NCBI RefSeq assembly: GCF_026094475.1
Contig: NZ_JAPELL010000001.1
Span: 1,264,326 to 1,328,325, forward strand
Reading direction: 5' to 3'
From: Homoserinimonas sedimenticola
GTDB taxonomy: Bacteria; Actinomycetota; Actinomycetes; Actinomycetales; Microbacteriaceae
Length of the DNA: 64,000 nucleotides
Each line of letters opens with the position of its first letter. Position 1 is the first letter of the stretch. Shown here in pieces: positions 10,520 through 20,140 of the stretch. Made by a program: the position numbers and the translations under genes. A model generated the notes under the pieces. It searched no databases and was not told the DNA's origin. It worked only from the letters and a program-made list of their open reading frames with translations.

Positions 10520-10542
10520 GCTGCTGGGTGGAGTGTTTATCT

Positions 10543-10572
10543 ATGTTAGTCGGGGCGGGAGGCCCCTGCGAA
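10543..10572 (-). promoter_or_regulatory. Possible internal promoter for tuf
   Basis: On the minus strand TTCGCA (10567-10572) and TAACAT (10543-10548) are separated by 18 bp in the fusA-tuf gap. The -10 fits TAnnnT; the -35 is weak. tuf often has an extra promoter in actinobacteria, which makes this plausible but unproven. Confidence 0.35.
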
Positions 10573-10578
10573 CTGGGG

Positions 10579-12693
10579 CTATTCGCCCTTGTTCTTCTGG
10601 ACGATCTCGTCGGCAACAGCCTTCGGGACCTCCGCGTAGCTGTCGAAGGACATCGAGTACACCGCACGGCCGGAGGTCTTGGACCTCAGGTCGCCAACAT
10701 ACCCGAACATCTCTGACAGCGGAACCTTGGCCGAGACGACCTTGACACCCGTCGCGTCCTCCATGGACTGGATCTGCCCACGACGAGAGTTGAGGTCACC
10801 GATGACATCGCCCATGTACTCCTCGGGCGTACGCACCTCGACCGCCATGAGCGGCTCGAGCAGCACCGGGTTCGCCTTGCGCGCGGCCTCCTTGTAGGCC
10901 ATCGAGCCCGCGATCTTGAACGCCATCTCCGAGGAGTCGACGTCGTGGTAGGCCCCATCGAGGAGCGTCGCCTTGACGCCCACCGTCGGGAAGCCCGCGA
11001 GGATACCCGTCTGCATCGCATCCTGGATACCCGCGTCGACCGACGGGATGTACTCGCGCGGAACGCGACCGCCGGTGACCTTGTCCTCGAACTCGTAGGA
11101 CGTCTCCGGGGTGACCTCGAGCGGCTCGAGCGCGATCTGCACCTTCGCGAACTGACCGGAACCACCGGTCTGCTTCTTGTGGGTGTAGTCGTGCTTCTCG
11201 ACCGTGCGACGGATCGTCTCGCGGTAGGCCACCTGGGGCTTGCCCACGTTGGCCTCGACCTTGAACTCGCGCTTCATGCGGTCGACGAGGATGTCGAGGT
11301 GAAGCTCGCCCATGCCCTTGATGACGGTCTGGCCGGTCTCGTGGTTGAGCTCGACGCGGAACGTCGGGTCCTCTTCCGCGAGCTTCTGGATGGCCGTGCC
11401 CAGCTTCTCCTGGTCCGCCTTGGTCTTGGGCTCGATTGCCACCTCGATGACCGGCTCGGGGAACGTCATCGATTCGAGGACGACCTGCTGGTTCGGGTCA
11501 CAGAGCGTGTCACCCGTCGTCGTGTCCTTGAGGCCGATGACGGCGTAGATGTGGCCTGCCTGCACGCGCTCGACGGGCATCTCCTTGTTGGCGTGCATCT
11601 GGAAGATCTTTCCGATGCGCTCCTTCTTGCCCTTGGTGGAGTTGGCCACGGCGGAGCCACCCTCGATGGTGCCCGAGTACACGCGGATGTACGTGAGGCG
11701 ACCGAAGAAGGGGTGCACCGCGATCTTGAACGCGAGAGCCGCGAAGGGCTCGTCAGACGACGGCTTGCGGATGATGATGTTCTCCTCATCGCGCGGGTCG
11801 TGCGCCTCCATGGGAGGAACGTCGACCGGCGACGGGAGGTAGTCGATGACGGCGTCAAGCATGGGCTGCACGCCGCGGTTCTTGAATGCCGAGCCACAGA
11901 AGACCGGGTAGATCTCGCTGTTGACCGTGAGCTTGCGGATGGCGGCCTTGATCTCGTCGACCGTCAGCTCCTCGCCACCGAAGTACTTCTCCATGAGCTC
12001 GTCGGAGGTCTCGGCGACGGCCTCGAGCAGCGCGGTGCGGTACTCGTCGGCCTTCTCCTTGAGCTCCTCGGGGATCTCACGGGTCTCGTACTTGGCGCCC
12101 ATGGTCACGTCGCCCTTGGCGTCGCCGGGCCACACGAGAGCCTTCATCTCGACGAGGTCCACGACACCGATGAAGTCGCTCTCGGAGCCGATGGGGAGCT
12201 GCATGACGAGGGGCTTGGCACCGAGACGCTTGACGATCGTGTCGACCGTGAAGTAGAAGTCGGCGCCCATCTTGTCCATCTTGTTGACGAAGCAGATGCG
12301 CGGCACGTCGTACTTGTCGGCCTGGCGCCACACCGTCTCGGACTGGGGCTCGACGCCCTCCTTGCCGTCGAAGACGGCGACGGCGCCGTCGAGCACGCGA
12401 AGCGAACGCTCGACCTCGACCGTGAAGTCCACGTGGCCGGGGGTGTCGATGATGTTGATCTGGTTCTTGTTCCAGAAGCACGTCACAGCAGCGGACGTGA
12501 TCGTGATGCCACGCTCCTGCTCCTGCTCCATCCAGTCGGTCGTCGAGGCACCGTCGTGGGTCTCACCGATCTTGTGGTTGACGCCCGTGTAGAACAGGAT
12601 GCGCTCAGTGGTCGTGGTCTTGCCGGCATCGATGTGAGCCATGATGCCGATGTTGCGGACCTTCTTCAGGTCGGTGAGCACTTCCTGTGCCAC
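10579..12693 (-). CDS. fusA: Elongation factor G
   Basis: EF-G is the GTPase that drives translocation and ribosome recycling. The 704-residue product has the G1 region [19 protein letters not shown] near residue 19, the G2/G3 regions [13 protein letters not shown] and DTPGHVDF, the G4 motif NKMD, and the C-terminal domain IV/V segment [21 protein letters not shown]-type ([19 protein letters not shown]). Length is normal. The start is GTG with GGAGG upstream. It follows rpsG across a 126-bp gap that holds a pair of inverted repeats. Confidence 0.98.
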   Translation of the reverse strand: MAQEVLTDLKKVRNIGIMAHIDAGKTTTTERILFYTGVNHKIGETHDGASTTDWMEQEQERGITITSAAVTCFWNKNQINIIDTPGHVDFTVEVERSLRVLDGAVAVFDGKEGVEPQSETVWRQADKYDVPRICFVNKMDKMGADFYFTVDTIVKRLGAKPLVMQLPIGSESDFIGVVDLVEMKALVWPGDAKGDVTMGAKYETREIPEELKEKADEYRTALLEAVAETSDELMEKYFGGEELTVDEIKAAIRKLTVNSEIYPVFCGSAFKNRGVQPMLDAVIDYLPSPVDVPPMEAHDPRDEENIIIRKPSSDEPFAALAFKIAVHPFFGRLTYIRVYSGTIEGGSAVANSTKGKKERIGKIFQMHANKEMPVERVQAGHIYAVIGLKDTTTGDTLCDPNQQVVLESMTFPEPVIEVAIEPKTKADQEKLGTAIQKLAEEDPTFRVELNHETGQTVIKGMGELHLDILVDRMKREFKVEANVGKPQVAYRETIRRTVEKHDYTHKKQTGGSGQFAKVQIALEPLEVTPETSYEFEDKVTGGRVPREYIPSVDAGIQDAMQTGILAGFPTVGVKATLLDGAYHDVDSSEMAFKIAGSMAYKEAARKANPVLLEPLMAVEVRTPEEYMGDVIGDLNSRRGQIQSMEDATGVKVVSAKVPLSEMFGYVGDLRSKTSGRAVYSMSFDSYAEVPKAVADEIVQKNKGE

Positions 12694-12731
12694 AGTGGTC
12701 CTCCGAAAATTGGGGATGAAAGGGTGAGTAC

Positions 12732-12767
12732 GGGTTGAGTAGGCCGCCCGCGGCCGTATTGAAACCC
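12732..12767 (-). repeat. Dispersed TTTCGATACGG...CTACTCAAC repeat, copy 1 (reverse)
   Basis: On the minus strand this reads GGGTTTCAATACGG, a GC-rich centre, then CCTACTCAACCC. It matches copies at 12775, 36037, 40005, 44088 and 53170. It lies in the rpsG-fusA gap and faces copy 2 in the opposite orientation, so the pair could fold as one long hairpin. Confidence 0.75.
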
Positions 12768-12774
12768 TGTGAGC

Positions 12775-12809
12775 GATTTCGACACGGCGCTGGCGCGCCT
12801 ACTCAATCC
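12775..12809 (+). repeat. Dispersed repeat, copy 2 (forward), paired with copy 1
   Basis: Reads GATTTCGACACGG, a GC-rich centre, then CCTACTCAATCC on the plus strand. With copy 1, 7 bp away and inverted, it makes imperfect arms of about 35 bp between rpsG and fusA. Confidence 0.72.
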
Positions 12810-12819
12810 GCAGAGTTTC

Positions 12820-13290
12820 TTACCAGCGGTAGTGCGAGAACGCCTTGTTGGCCTCGGCCATCTTGTGAGTGTCCTCACGGCGCTTGACCGCGGCACCGAG
12901 ACCGTTCGACGCGTCGAGGATCTCGTTGGTGAGGCGCTCGGTCATCGTCTTCTCACGGCGGCCCTTGGCGTAGGTCGTGAGCCAGCGGAGCGCGAGCGTG
13001 TTCGCGCGGTGCGGCTTGACCTCGACGGGCACCTGGTAGGTGGAACCACCGACGCGGCGGCTCTTGACCTCAAGGGTGGGGCGCACATTGTCGAGGGCCT
13101 TCTTGAGAGTCGTGACCGCATCCTGACCGCTCTTGGCCTCGACCGCCGCGAGCGCGTCGTAGACGATGCGCTCGGCGAGAGACTTCTTGCCGTCGAGGAG
13201 GATCTTGTTGACGAGCTGGCTGACGATCGGAGCGCCGTAGACGGGGTCGATCGCGACGGGACGCTTAGGAGCGGGACCCTTGCGAGGCAT
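12820..13290 (-). CDS. rpsG: 30S ribosomal protein S7
   Basis: S7 nucleates assembly of the small-subunit head. The 156-residue product has exact family length. Landmarks are [39 protein letters not shown] and [20 protein letters not shown] (near residues 95-115). It ends NKAFSHYRW, the usual C-terminus. Its ATG overlaps the last base of the rpsL stop (TAATG), so the two are translationally coupled. Confidence 0.98.
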   Translation of the reverse strand: MPRKGPAPKRPVAIDPVYGAPIVSQLVNKILLDGKKSLAERIVYDALAAVEAKSGQDAVTTLKKALDNVRPTLEVKSRRVGGSTYQVPVEVKPHRANTLALRWLTTYAKGRREKTMTERLTNEILDASNGLGAAVKRREDTHKMAEANKAFSHYRW

Positions 13291-13664
13291 TACTTCTTCT
13301 CCATCTTCGCGCCGTAGCGGCTGCGAGCCTGCTTGCGGTTCTTGACGGCCTGCGTGTCGAGGGCGCCGCGAACGATCTTGTAGCGAACACCGGGGAGGTC
13401 CTTCACACGACCACCACGCACGAGCACCATCGAGTGCTCCTGCAGGTTGTGGCCCTCACCGGGGATGTACGCGGTGACCTCGGTGCCGTTGGAGAGCTTG
13501 ACTCGGGCGACCTTGCGAAGCGCCGAGTTCGGCTTCTTCGGGGTCGTGGTGTACACACGCGTGCACACGCCGCGCTGCTGGGGGTTGGCCTTAAGGGCGG
13601 GAGCCTTGGTCTTGACGACCTTCGGCGAGCGACCCTTGCGGACCAACTGCTGAATAGTTGGCAC
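13290..13664 (-). CDS. rpsL: 30S ribosomal protein S12
   Basis: S12 is in the decoding centre and is the streptomycin-resistance locus. The 124-residue product has standard length. Lysines at the classical resistance positions are present in [14 protein letters not shown] and [12 protein letters not shown], so the sequence is of the sensitive wild-type form. The start is GTG at 13664 with AAGGAG eight bases upstream. It is the first gene of the str operon, downstream of a strong promoter and a leader of about 260 nt. Confidence 0.98.
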   Translation of the reverse strand: MPTIQQLVRKGRSPKVVKTKAPALKANPQQRGVCTRVYTTTPKKPNSALRKVARVKLSNGTEVTAYIPGEGHNLQEHSMVLVRGGRVKDLPGVRYKIVRGALDTQAVKNRKQARSRYGAKMEKK

Positions 13665-13932
13665 TGCTTACTCCTTGGATATCCTGCACGGTGACAGTTG
13701 TTGCTTGACGCATCCCCCGCTCTCCCGAAGTCCGGGAAAAGCCGTGATGCTTGCGTGACCCACCCGAGAAGACAGGACGAACCCTGCATTCATAAAGTGG
13801 TGGGTATGCCGTGGGAGCCCGGCGCGACCGTGAGGCCGCATCCGAAACTCGATTCCGGTTGGTGGCAGTACCTGCGAACCCCCGTCGCCGAGACGACATG
13901 CGGGCGCGCACAGCAAAGCGCACACCTATAAA

Positions 13933-13961
13933 AGGATAGTCGCCGGTAGTTATGCGGTCAA
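13933..13961 (-). promoter_or_regulatory. Promoter of the str operon (rpsL)
   Basis: On the minus strand TTGACC (13956-13961) and TATCCT (13933-13938) are separated by exactly 17 bp. This is close to the housekeeping sigma consensus. The -35 box overlaps the TGA stop codon of the upstream membrane protein gene at 13958-13960, so the promoter is partly inside that gene. Transcription would start near 13926 and give a leader of about 260 nt. Confidence 0.78.
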
Positions 13962-14920
13962 ATGGCGGTAGCGCTGTAGCGGGCGCGGTTCTCGGCGAGC
14001 TCCCGCTCATATGCCGCCTGCGCCTCCGCGTTGCGCGCCTTCACCTTCTTGCCCCGCGCGGCGATCGCCAGCCCGAACCAGACGGCGACCTCGCGCGCGA
14101 CGATCGCCGCGATGACCATGGGCGCGCTGAGCACGACACGGATCCACGTCTCCTGCGCCTGCGCAGGGGTCATCGCGACCACGTTCTCGAGCAGGAGGAT
14201 GATGCCGCTTGAGGCGAAGTAGGTCGCGGCTGCGACCGCAAGACTGCCCAGCACCCAGGCCCACCAGCCGGCGCGGTTGATGATGAGGACGGCGATCACG
14301 AAGACGACGGCGAAGACGATCGTGGGCACAAGGAACCCGCTGGAACCAAAGAAGCGCGCGAGGTCGAAGGACTGGCCGGCGCCGACGTAGACCAGCGCGG
14401 TGATGAGGCTGTAGAGCAGGCCGAATGCGATCGCCCCGAGCACGGCGAACACGATGCCGAGACCGCGGTTGCCGCGCTTCTTGGGCGGAGTGGGCGCTGT
14501 CACGTATACGGTCTGCGGTGAGGGCGCCGGGGACGAGCCGGCGACAACGGGGTCTGCGACCGGGTGGGCGGATGCCGCCGGTGCGGATGCCGCGGGCGCG
14601 GCACTCTCGTCCGCGGCCGTCCCCGCGATGCCGTGTGGCAGCGGCGCCGCCTCGGCCGCCGCCGTGGGCTCGTGCCGGGGGGCCTCGGCATCGTCACTGG
14701 CAGGCGCGGACGCCGGCGGTTCGACGAGGGGTTCCGGTTCGACGAGGGGCTCTGGCTCGGCGCGCGGTGCAGGTTCCGCCGGCTCCTCCGTGAGGCCCGA
14801 GTCCGCGTCAGCGGGAGTGGGAGCATCCGTCGCGGAGGTCTCCACGCCCGTCTCAGGGGCACCCGCAAGCTGATCTGCGACATCCGATGTGGGTCGCTTG
14901 TCGTCGGGGACGTTGCTCAT
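13958..14920 (-). CDS. Membrane protein with Ala/Pro/Glu-rich N-terminal half
   Basis: Unrecognised. I chose the ATG at 14920 (MSNVPDDKRPTS) because GAGGAG lies eight bases upstream; a reading frame extends further but its extra residues look random. The 320-residue product has a disordered acidic, Pro/Ala-rich half to about residue 150, including a doubled EPEPLVEP stretch. Four hydrophobic segments follow (LGIVFAVLGAIAFGLLYSLI, GFLVPTIVFAVVFVIAVLII, WVLGSLAVAAATYFASSGI, VVLSAPMVIAAIVAREVAV) and then a basic C-terminal tail. It lies 91 nt after pilO and may be the last gene of the pilus operon. Confidence 0.75.
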   Translation of the reverse strand: MSNVPDDKRPTSDVADQLAGAPETGVETSATDAPTPADADSGLTEEPAEPAPRAEPEPLVEPEPLVEPPASAPASDDAEAPRHEPTAAAEAAPLPHGIAGTAADESAAPAASAPAASAHPVADPVVAGSSPAPSPQTVYVTAPTPPKKRGNRGLGIVFAVLGAIAFGLLYSLITALVYVGAGQSFDLARFFGSSGFLVPTIVFAVVFVIAVLIINRAGWWAWVLGSLAVAAATYFASSGIILLLENVVAMTPAQAQETWIRVVLSAPMVIAAIVAREVAVWFGLAIAARGKKVKARNAEAQAAYERELAENRARYSATAI

Positions 14921-15011
14921 GGGACTCCTCACCGTCGGCTCGCCGTGGCGAACGCCCGGCGCGTGGCCCATGCTAGCAACGCCCCCGAATGCGGGACAGG
15001 CGGCGTGCCGA

Positions 15012-15680
15012 TCAGTTGGCGCTGACCGTCTCCCCCGGAACCTGCTCCGACTCGGGCGACGGCACCACCGCGGATGCGTCGCGGAGGATGAACAGCTGAC
15101 CCGTGAGAGTAGCTGTCGAGGGGGCATCCGCAGCAAGGAGGCCGTCCGGGAGAGCCACATCGTGGATCAGGACGTAACGCTGCGTCGCCTGCAGCCTCGA
15201 GATCGCGTCAAGCACGCCCGCGTGGGCGCCCTCGATCTCAAGCGTCACTGAGAGCGTCAGGAAGTTGTCCGGTGAGACGCTGCCGAGTGCGGCTTGAAGC
15301 TCCGCGTTGTCGGTCTGCGCCTCGGAGGGGACGTACAGCTCCGGTCCCTCGAAGCCGACGACTCGAGCCGTCACACCCGCTGCTGCAGCCACCGCCTCGA
15401 CCTCGCGGAAGTAGTCCGGGAAGCCGCTGTCTGCGGGGAACGCCGCGCGCAGCTCGTCAAGCTCCTCGAGCAGGGCCGGAAGCTCCGCGTCAAGCTCCTC
15501 CAGCCGCTTCAGCGTCGCCTCATGACCTGCGTTGAGCGTCTCGACAGACTCGCGCTCCGCGTCCGCGGCCGCAGCCTCCGAAAGGCGGGGGCCAATCCCC
15601 ACAAACCAGGTGCCGGCTAGAAGGGCGACGATAACGACGACAGCGACGAGCATGCCGAGTCGAGCACTTGTGTTGTTCAC
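15012..15680 (-). CDS. pilO: Type IV pilus assembly protein PilO-like
   Basis: PilO pairs with PilN to form the inner-membrane alignment complex. The 222-residue product has a single N-terminal membrane helix (LGMLVAVVVIVALLAGTWFV), then a coiled coil (about residues 33-80, rich in Glu/Leu), then a ferredoxin-like periplasm-side domain. This topology, plus its place directly after pilM and pilN, supports PilO; sequence similarity alone would be weak. Its start overlaps the pilN stop by four bases. In a monoderm the globular domain would face the outside of the membrane. Confidence 0.8.
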   Translation of the reverse strand: MNNTSARLGMLVAVVVIVALLAGTWFVGIGPRLSEAAAADAERESVETLNAGHEATLKRLEELDAELPALLEELDELRAAFPADSGFPDYFREVEAVAAAAGVTARVVGFEGPELYVPSEAQTDNAELQAALGSVSPDNFLTLSVTLEIEGAHAGVLDAISRLQATQRYVLIHDVALPDGLLAADAPSTATLTGQLFILRDASAVVPSPESEQVPGETVSAN

Positions 15681-16396
15681 TGCTGGACCTCCTCGCCGGA
15701 CTCACCGTCGGCTGATTCACCCTCGCCTGACTCGCCTTCGCCTGCCGAGCTCTCGAAGTACAGGAGCTCGCTCGCACCCTCGTCGAGGTGCAGCGAAAGC
15801 TCAATCGTGTAGCGTGCCGCCTCATCGAGCTGGGCCTGACTGATGGTGTAACCCGCGAACCCGCGGAGCGACTCAACGTTCTCGAGCCAGGCCGCGATGT
15901 CGGAGAGGGAGGCGAAGTTGCCGGTAAGGACGATGGTTCCCGTGCGCGGTGCCTCGACACCCTCCTTCGGGACGGGAGGAGCCTCAATGGCCGTGACCGA
16001 ATCGATCGACACATTGGTGATGACGCCGTCGCCGGGCAGAGTCTGGACGACGGCCGCGAGGTACGGCACCCAGAGCACCTCTGGGGCCGAGGCCACGAGC
16101 CGAGCATCCTTAGCCGCCTCGACTGTCGCCGAAACCGAACGCGCCTCGGAGTACTCGGACTGCTGGCGGAGAAGTTCCGTCGTACGGTCACGCTCGATGT
16201 CGAGGTTCACCTGGCTCGCGATCGCGAGAGTGGTGGTAGCCGCGTAACCAGCCACACACACCGCGATCACCACGATGACGAGCATGACGAGCCCACGGAT
16301 CGTGCGTCGGGTCTGCTTCTTCTGCCGGATCTCGGGCGGCAGGAAGTCGATGCGCGGCTCTCCGCCGACGGTCACGACGTTGTCCTTTGCGCTCAT
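15677..16396 (-). CDS. pilN: Type IV pilus assembly protein PilN-like
   Basis: PilN links cytoplasmic PilM to PilO. The 239-residue product has the short cytoplasmic segment RIDFLPPEIRQKKQTRR at residues 15-31, matching the N(L)LPxE motif that binds PilM. A membrane helix (IRGLVMLVIVVIAVCVAGYA) and a coiled coil follow. The last 30 residues are a Gly/Glu/Ser repeat tail (GEGESGEGESADGESGEE), unusual for the family. Four-base overlaps with pilM and pilO show tight coupling. Confidence 0.83.
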   Translation of the reverse strand: MSAKDNVVTVGGEPRIDFLPPEIRQKKQTRRTIRGLVMLVIVVIAVCVAGYAATTTLAIASQVNLDIERDRTTELLRQQSEYSEARSVSATVEAAKDARLVASAPEVLWVPYLAAVVQTLPGDGVITNVSIDSVTAIEAPPVPKEGVEAPRTGTIVLTGNFASLSDIAAWLENVESLRGFAGYTISQAQLDEAARYTIELSLHLDEGASELLYFESSAGEGESGEGESADGESGEEVQQ

Positions 16397-17436
16397 GCCT
16401 TGCTCCCCAGGGCGAGACCGAGAGCCACGGAGTAGCTGTCGGAGTTACCAATGCCCGATTCAGCCGTCTTCGCGACCTTTACGCTGCTGAAGGAGTCGTG
16501 GGCGACGACCGAGACGCGCGTCAGCTCGAAGAGCGCCGATGCGAAGCCCGGAAGGCGGGAGGCTCCTCCCGTGAGCACGATGCGCACGATCGGGTCATTG
16601 GGGTGGGAGTTCACGAAGTAGTTGAGCGTGTTGCGCAGGCCGTTGAGCAGCTGACCCGTGGACTCATAGATGACCTCGATTGCGGGGCGATGCTCAGGGG
16701 CGGCACCCGCCGTGATGATGCCTAGCCCTCGCTTGACCTGCTCTGCGAGGTCGCGCGTCATATCGAGCCGCTCGACGAGGGCGTTCGTGATGTCGTCGCC
16801 GCCGGCGGGGATGATGCGCACGAACTGCGGGATGCCGTTGGTCACGATGACGACGTTGGTCGTCGTCGCCCCGATGTCGACGAGGGCGGTCGTGCCCTGG
16901 GCGTTCTCGCCGCGCACGTGGACGCGCGTCAGGGCGAACGGAATGAGGTCCACCTCGACCGGGGCGAGGCCCGCGAGTTCGACGGCGTTGACGTTGGCCA
17001 TGACCGCCTCCTTGATGGCGGCGACCAGAAGGCCGTGAATGACGGGGCCGTTCTCGCTATCTGCCTCAGAGACGGGGTAGAAGTCGAGCAAGGCATCCGC
17101 GACAGGCACGGGAAGCATCTCCTGCACCTGGAACGGCAGGGACTCACGGATGCGCGCAAGCGGCATCCGAGGAACCGTGAGGTCTCGGGCGAGCACACGC
17201 TGGTTTCCCATGCCGAGGGCGACCGACTTGCTCTTGAAGCCGCCCTCGCTCCACAGTCGCTTGAGGCTGGCGGAGACCGTGTGCACCTCGAGGACATCGC
17301 CGCTCTTGGCGGCACCCTCGGGGAGCGCGACCTCGTGGAAGCGCTCGATTGTGGGGCGCGCTCCCGCAGGATCGAGCACCTCGACGGCGCGGATCGCATC
17401 GTTGCCGATGTCCACTCCGACAATTCGTTTGGCCAT
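16393..17436 (-). CDS. pilM: Type IV pilus assembly ATPase-fold protein PilM
   Basis: PilM is an actin-like cytoplasmic protein that binds the PilN tail. The 347-residue product has the ASKHA phosphate-1 motif IVGVDIGNDAIRAVEV at residues 5-20, the phosphate-2 region ALVDIGATTTNVVIV near residue 190 and the adenosine motif VLTGGASRLPGF near residue 290. Length is normal for PilM. It lies 32 nt after pilD and overlaps pilN, so pilM-pilN-pilO is one coupled unit. Confidence 0.92.
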   Translation of the reverse strand: MAKRIVGVDIGNDAIRAVEVLDPAGARPTIERFHEVALPEGAAKSGDVLEVHTVSASLKRLWSEGGFKSKSVALGMGNQRVLARDLTVPRMPLARIRESLPFQVQEMLPVPVADALLDFYPVSEADSENGPVIHGLLVAAIKEAVMANVNAVELAGLAPVEVDLIPFALTRVHVRGENAQGTTALVDIGATTTNVVIVTNGIPQFVRIIPAGGDDITNALVERLDMTRDLAEQVKRGLGIITAGAAPEHRPAIEVIYESTGQLLNGLRNTLNYFVNSHPNDPIVRIVLTGGASRLPGFASALFELTRVSVVAHDSFSSVKVAKTAESGIGNSDSYSVALGLALGSKA

Positions 17437-17468
17437 AGTTCAGCCTTCCCCCAATACCTGCCCCGCGC

Positions 17469-18326
17469 TCACGCGAGGCCGAAAAGCGACAGATACGACT
17501 GCCACAGGATCTCCCCCATGAAGATCCCCACCCAGGCGCCCCCCAGCATCCAGGGCCCGAATGGAATTCCACTCTTGCGGTTCACCCTGCGAAGCGCAAG
17601 TAGAACTATCGAAAAGAGACCCCCCAGAACGAAGGCCGCGAAGGCTCCCACGAGCAGGGCGCCCCACCCGATCCAGGCGAGGTAGAGGCCCAGCACACCC
17701 GCGAGCTTGACGTCTCCGAGGCCCATGCCGCCGGGGTAGGCGAGCGCCATCACGAGGTAGGCGGCGAACATGGCCGCCATCCCGATCGCGGCACGCAGGA
17801 GTGCGGCCCAGTCACCCGCGAACACAGAGGCGATGAAGAGGAGCACCGCGCCGACGACGTAGGCAGGCAGCACCAGTCGATTGGGGAGGGTGTGCGTGTC
17901 GAGGTCGATGAGGGTGAGGGCGACCGAAATCGCCGCGAGGTAGAGGAACGCCGCGAGCGTCGCGAGCTGTGCAGGTAGTGCATGCGGCGGCACGGGACCG
18001 ATGGGGCTCAGCACCCACGCCGTCACTCCAGCGAAGAAGAGGCCCGTCAGCGCCTCGACCAGCGGATACCGAGGCGAAATGGGCTCGCCACAGTCCCGGC
18101 ACCGTCCGCGGAGGGCCAGCCAGGAGATCACGGGCAGATTGTCGTACCAGCGGATTGGGTGGCCGCACTTCGGGCAGGCGCTGCCGGGGTGGCTGAGCGA
18201 CTCCTTGCGCGGAAGGCGCCACACAACGACGTTGAGGAAGGAGCCAATCAGGAGCCCGAGCACGCCCGCGAGCACGATGATGGTGGCCGCTACCACGGGG
18301 TCAGCGGCCAGCGCGAGTGCTGTCAT
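17469..18326 (-). CDS. pilD: Prepilin peptidase / N-methyltransferase
   Basis: A bifunctional A24 aspartyl peptidase that cleaves prepilin leaders at the cytoplasmic membrane face and methylates the new N-terminus. The 285-residue product has two CxxC pairs (CPKCGHPIRW and CRDCGEPI, residues about 47-75), the first catalytic aspartate in LIDLDTHTLPNRL, and the second in GGMGLGDVKLAG (GxGD). About eight hydrophobic segments are present. It overlaps the preceding minor pilin gene by four bases, within the pilus operon. Confidence 0.95.
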   Translation of the reverse strand: MTALALAADPVVAATIIVLAGVLGLLIGSFLNVVVWRLPRKESLSHPGSACPKCGHPIRWYDNLPVISWLALRGRCRDCGEPISPRYPLVEALTGLFFAGVTAWVLSPIGPVPPHALPAQLATLAAFLYLAAISVALTLIDLDTHTLPNRLVLPAYVVGAVLLFIASVFAGDWAALLRAAIGMAAMFAAYLVMALAYPGGMGLGDVKLAGVLGLYLAWIGWGALLVGAFAAFVLGGLFSIVLLALRRVNRKSGIPFGPWMLGGAWVGIFMGEILWQSYLSLFGLA

Positions 18327-20140
18327 CGATAGGTGCCATCGGCACTGAAGACGGGACTGATCTCGATCCAGATATTGACGCCATACGTCGAGGTTACGGG
18401 CGAGAGGAACTTGGGCGGTGCCTTGTACTTGAAGCGGTCATCGTAGACGTAGTTCTTGAGGTAGCCCGTCTCCCAGCCGTTGGAGTAGGACGCGCCGACG
18501 GCGCCGCGGAACTTCTGCGCGATTGCGCCGTTGACGGTCAGCGTGCCCCTGATGCCAGGGTCCTTCTCATAGTTCTGCACCATGAACGTGTGTTCGAGCG
18601 AGAGGATAGCGGCGTCGATGCGGTCGACCACGCTCGCCCCCGTCAGGAGAGCGTTGTAGTTGCCTATGTTGCTACAGTCGCTGCTACAGCTCATCGGATT
18701 CCACACCCAGACGGCGTTGCGCCCGATGAGTCCAAGCATGTCATTGTCTGCGTCGTCGTATCTGATATCACCCACTACGTAGATGTAGTTCTCCGCTCCC
18801 ACCGTCAGCGTGGTGCCGCTCAGTTCGCCCGAGATGAAGACGTCGCCGTTGCGGCATCCATAGGAGGCATCCGCGCCCGTTCCCGAATCGGGCACTCGCT
18901 CGTTGCTGTGCTTGGGGTACCCGACAGCGTTGGTCGAGATGCGAGCGCCGTTGCCGGAGCTCGCGTACTGCCTACACTGCGAGCTGTTGTAGGTCGTCGC
19001 CGACGTGCTCGAGCCGTTCGCACCCGAGGTGGGGATGTTCTGCACGTAGATCACGTTGTTCTCGGGCACGGCGACGGTCGCCCCTCCACTCGAGCGGAGG
19101 GCGGAGATGGTGCCGCACGCGTTGTTGGTGACCCCGACGGAGAGGTCTTCACCCTGAGCATTCGTGTACTTGGTCCACGGCGACTTCACCGTCATGGTGC
19201 CGTCCGAGTTGAGGGTTATCTCGGTCGGGCCAGTGTAGAGGCAGCCCGGCGTCACGACCCCCTCGGAGGCCAGGTCGGTGCGCGTTTGCCGTGCAAGATC
19301 CTTATTGGTGTCGGGCATCTCGATGCTCGCATCCGTCACCGGCGGGCCCTGCTCCCACACGGGCGCGCTCGCACAGTCACCGTAGCCGAGGAAGTCGTAG
19401 TTGGCGGTGGGATCCGCGGTGGTCACCTTGCCCTTGAAGGTCGCGCCACAGGTGCGGATCGTGTCGTTCGTGTGCAGCGGACCGTCGATGACGTCCCCGT
19501 CGGCGAAGCGGATGAGGGAGCAGTCATCGCGGTCGTTCCACGACGTCTCCTCCCAGCCGTGGATTACGTTGCAGGAGGGCCGGTTGGTGACCTCGGGGTC
19601 GCCGATCTCATAGTCGGTGAAGTAGAGGAAATCGATGAAGCCCGTCTGCTTGAGGTCGGCGACGAGGGACCGGGTCGAATCGCCCACCTTGCCCGTCACG
19701 CGGACCTTGATGATTCCCGTCGTGCCGTAGACCTCGTTGCTGACTTCGTAACGGAACTGCGCCTCACCATCGCTGCCGGCTACGGTCGCCCAGGTTCCCG
19801 TTGCGCCAAGCCCGAATGCGGGGTTCTCCTGGCCTGCGGGTGGCAGTTCGACCCCGGCTGCACCGCCGTCCGGATTGCTGAATTCCGACGCGGGGTTCCC
19901 ATAGCGCAGGTAGTCGGGATCGTCGGCAAGGCGGCTCTGGTATTCCTCGATGCCCGCGTATGCGGCAGCGAGGGCAGCGTTCCAGTCGCGATCGTTGCCG
20001 GACTTCTGCAAGCCGCCGACGGCGAAGGACACGGCAGCCACCATGAGCAGCGCGAGTACGGCGCTGATGCCGATGACCATGACCATCGCGATTCCGTCGT
20101 CGCCGCCCGCGCGCAGGCGAGCCCTCAGTAGTGTCAGCAT
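18323..20140 (-). CDS. Large PilX-like minor pilin, putative pilus-tip protein
   Basis: The 605-residue product has a prepilin-like start: a basic leader, Gly16, then IAMVMVIGISAVLALLMVAAV, resembling the PilX N-terminal region. There is no glutamate at position 5 of the mature form; in type II secretion the tip pseudopilin GspK also lacks it. The remaining roughly 560 residues are extracellular, rich in Thr/Ser/Gly/Asn and contain ten cysteines, an even number that would suit disulfide bonds. Its start immediately follows the stop of the pilW-like gene (TAG-ATG), and its end overlaps pilD. The tip role is an inference from position and architecture. Confidence 0.72.
   Translation of the reverse strand: MLTLLRARLRAGGDDGIAMVMVIGISAVLALLMVAAVSFAVGGLQKSGNDRDWNAALAAAYAGIEEYQSRLADDPDYLRYGNPASEFSNPDGGAAGVELPPAGQENPAFGLGATGTWATVAGSDGEAQFRYEVSNEVYGTTGIIKVRVTGKVGDSTRSLVADLKQTGFIDFLYFTDYEIGDPEVTNRPSCNVIHGWEETSWNDRDDCSLIRFADGDVIDGPLHTNDTIRTCGATFKGKVTTADPTANYDFLGYGDCASAPVWEQGPPVTDASIEMPDTNKDLARQTRTDLASEGVVTPGCLYTGPTEITLNSDGTMTVKSPWTKYTNAQGEDLSVGVTNNACGTISALRSSGGATVAVPENNVIYVQNIPTSGANGSSTSATTYNSSQCRQYASSGNGARISTNAVGYPKHSNERVPDSGTGADASYGCRNGDVFISGELSGTTLTVGAENYIYVVGDIRYDDADNDMLGLIGRNAVWVWNPMSCSSDCSNIGNYNALLTGASVVDRIDAAILSLEHTFMVQNYEKDPGIRGTLTVNGAIAQKFRGAVGASYSNGWETGYLKNYVYDDRFKYKAPPKFLSPVTSTYGVNIWIEISPVFSADGTYR

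Noticed and set aside
10945-12738. 597-codon frame opposite fusA
   Set aside because: Antisense shadow of EF-G with low-complexity Arg/Leu/Asp content.
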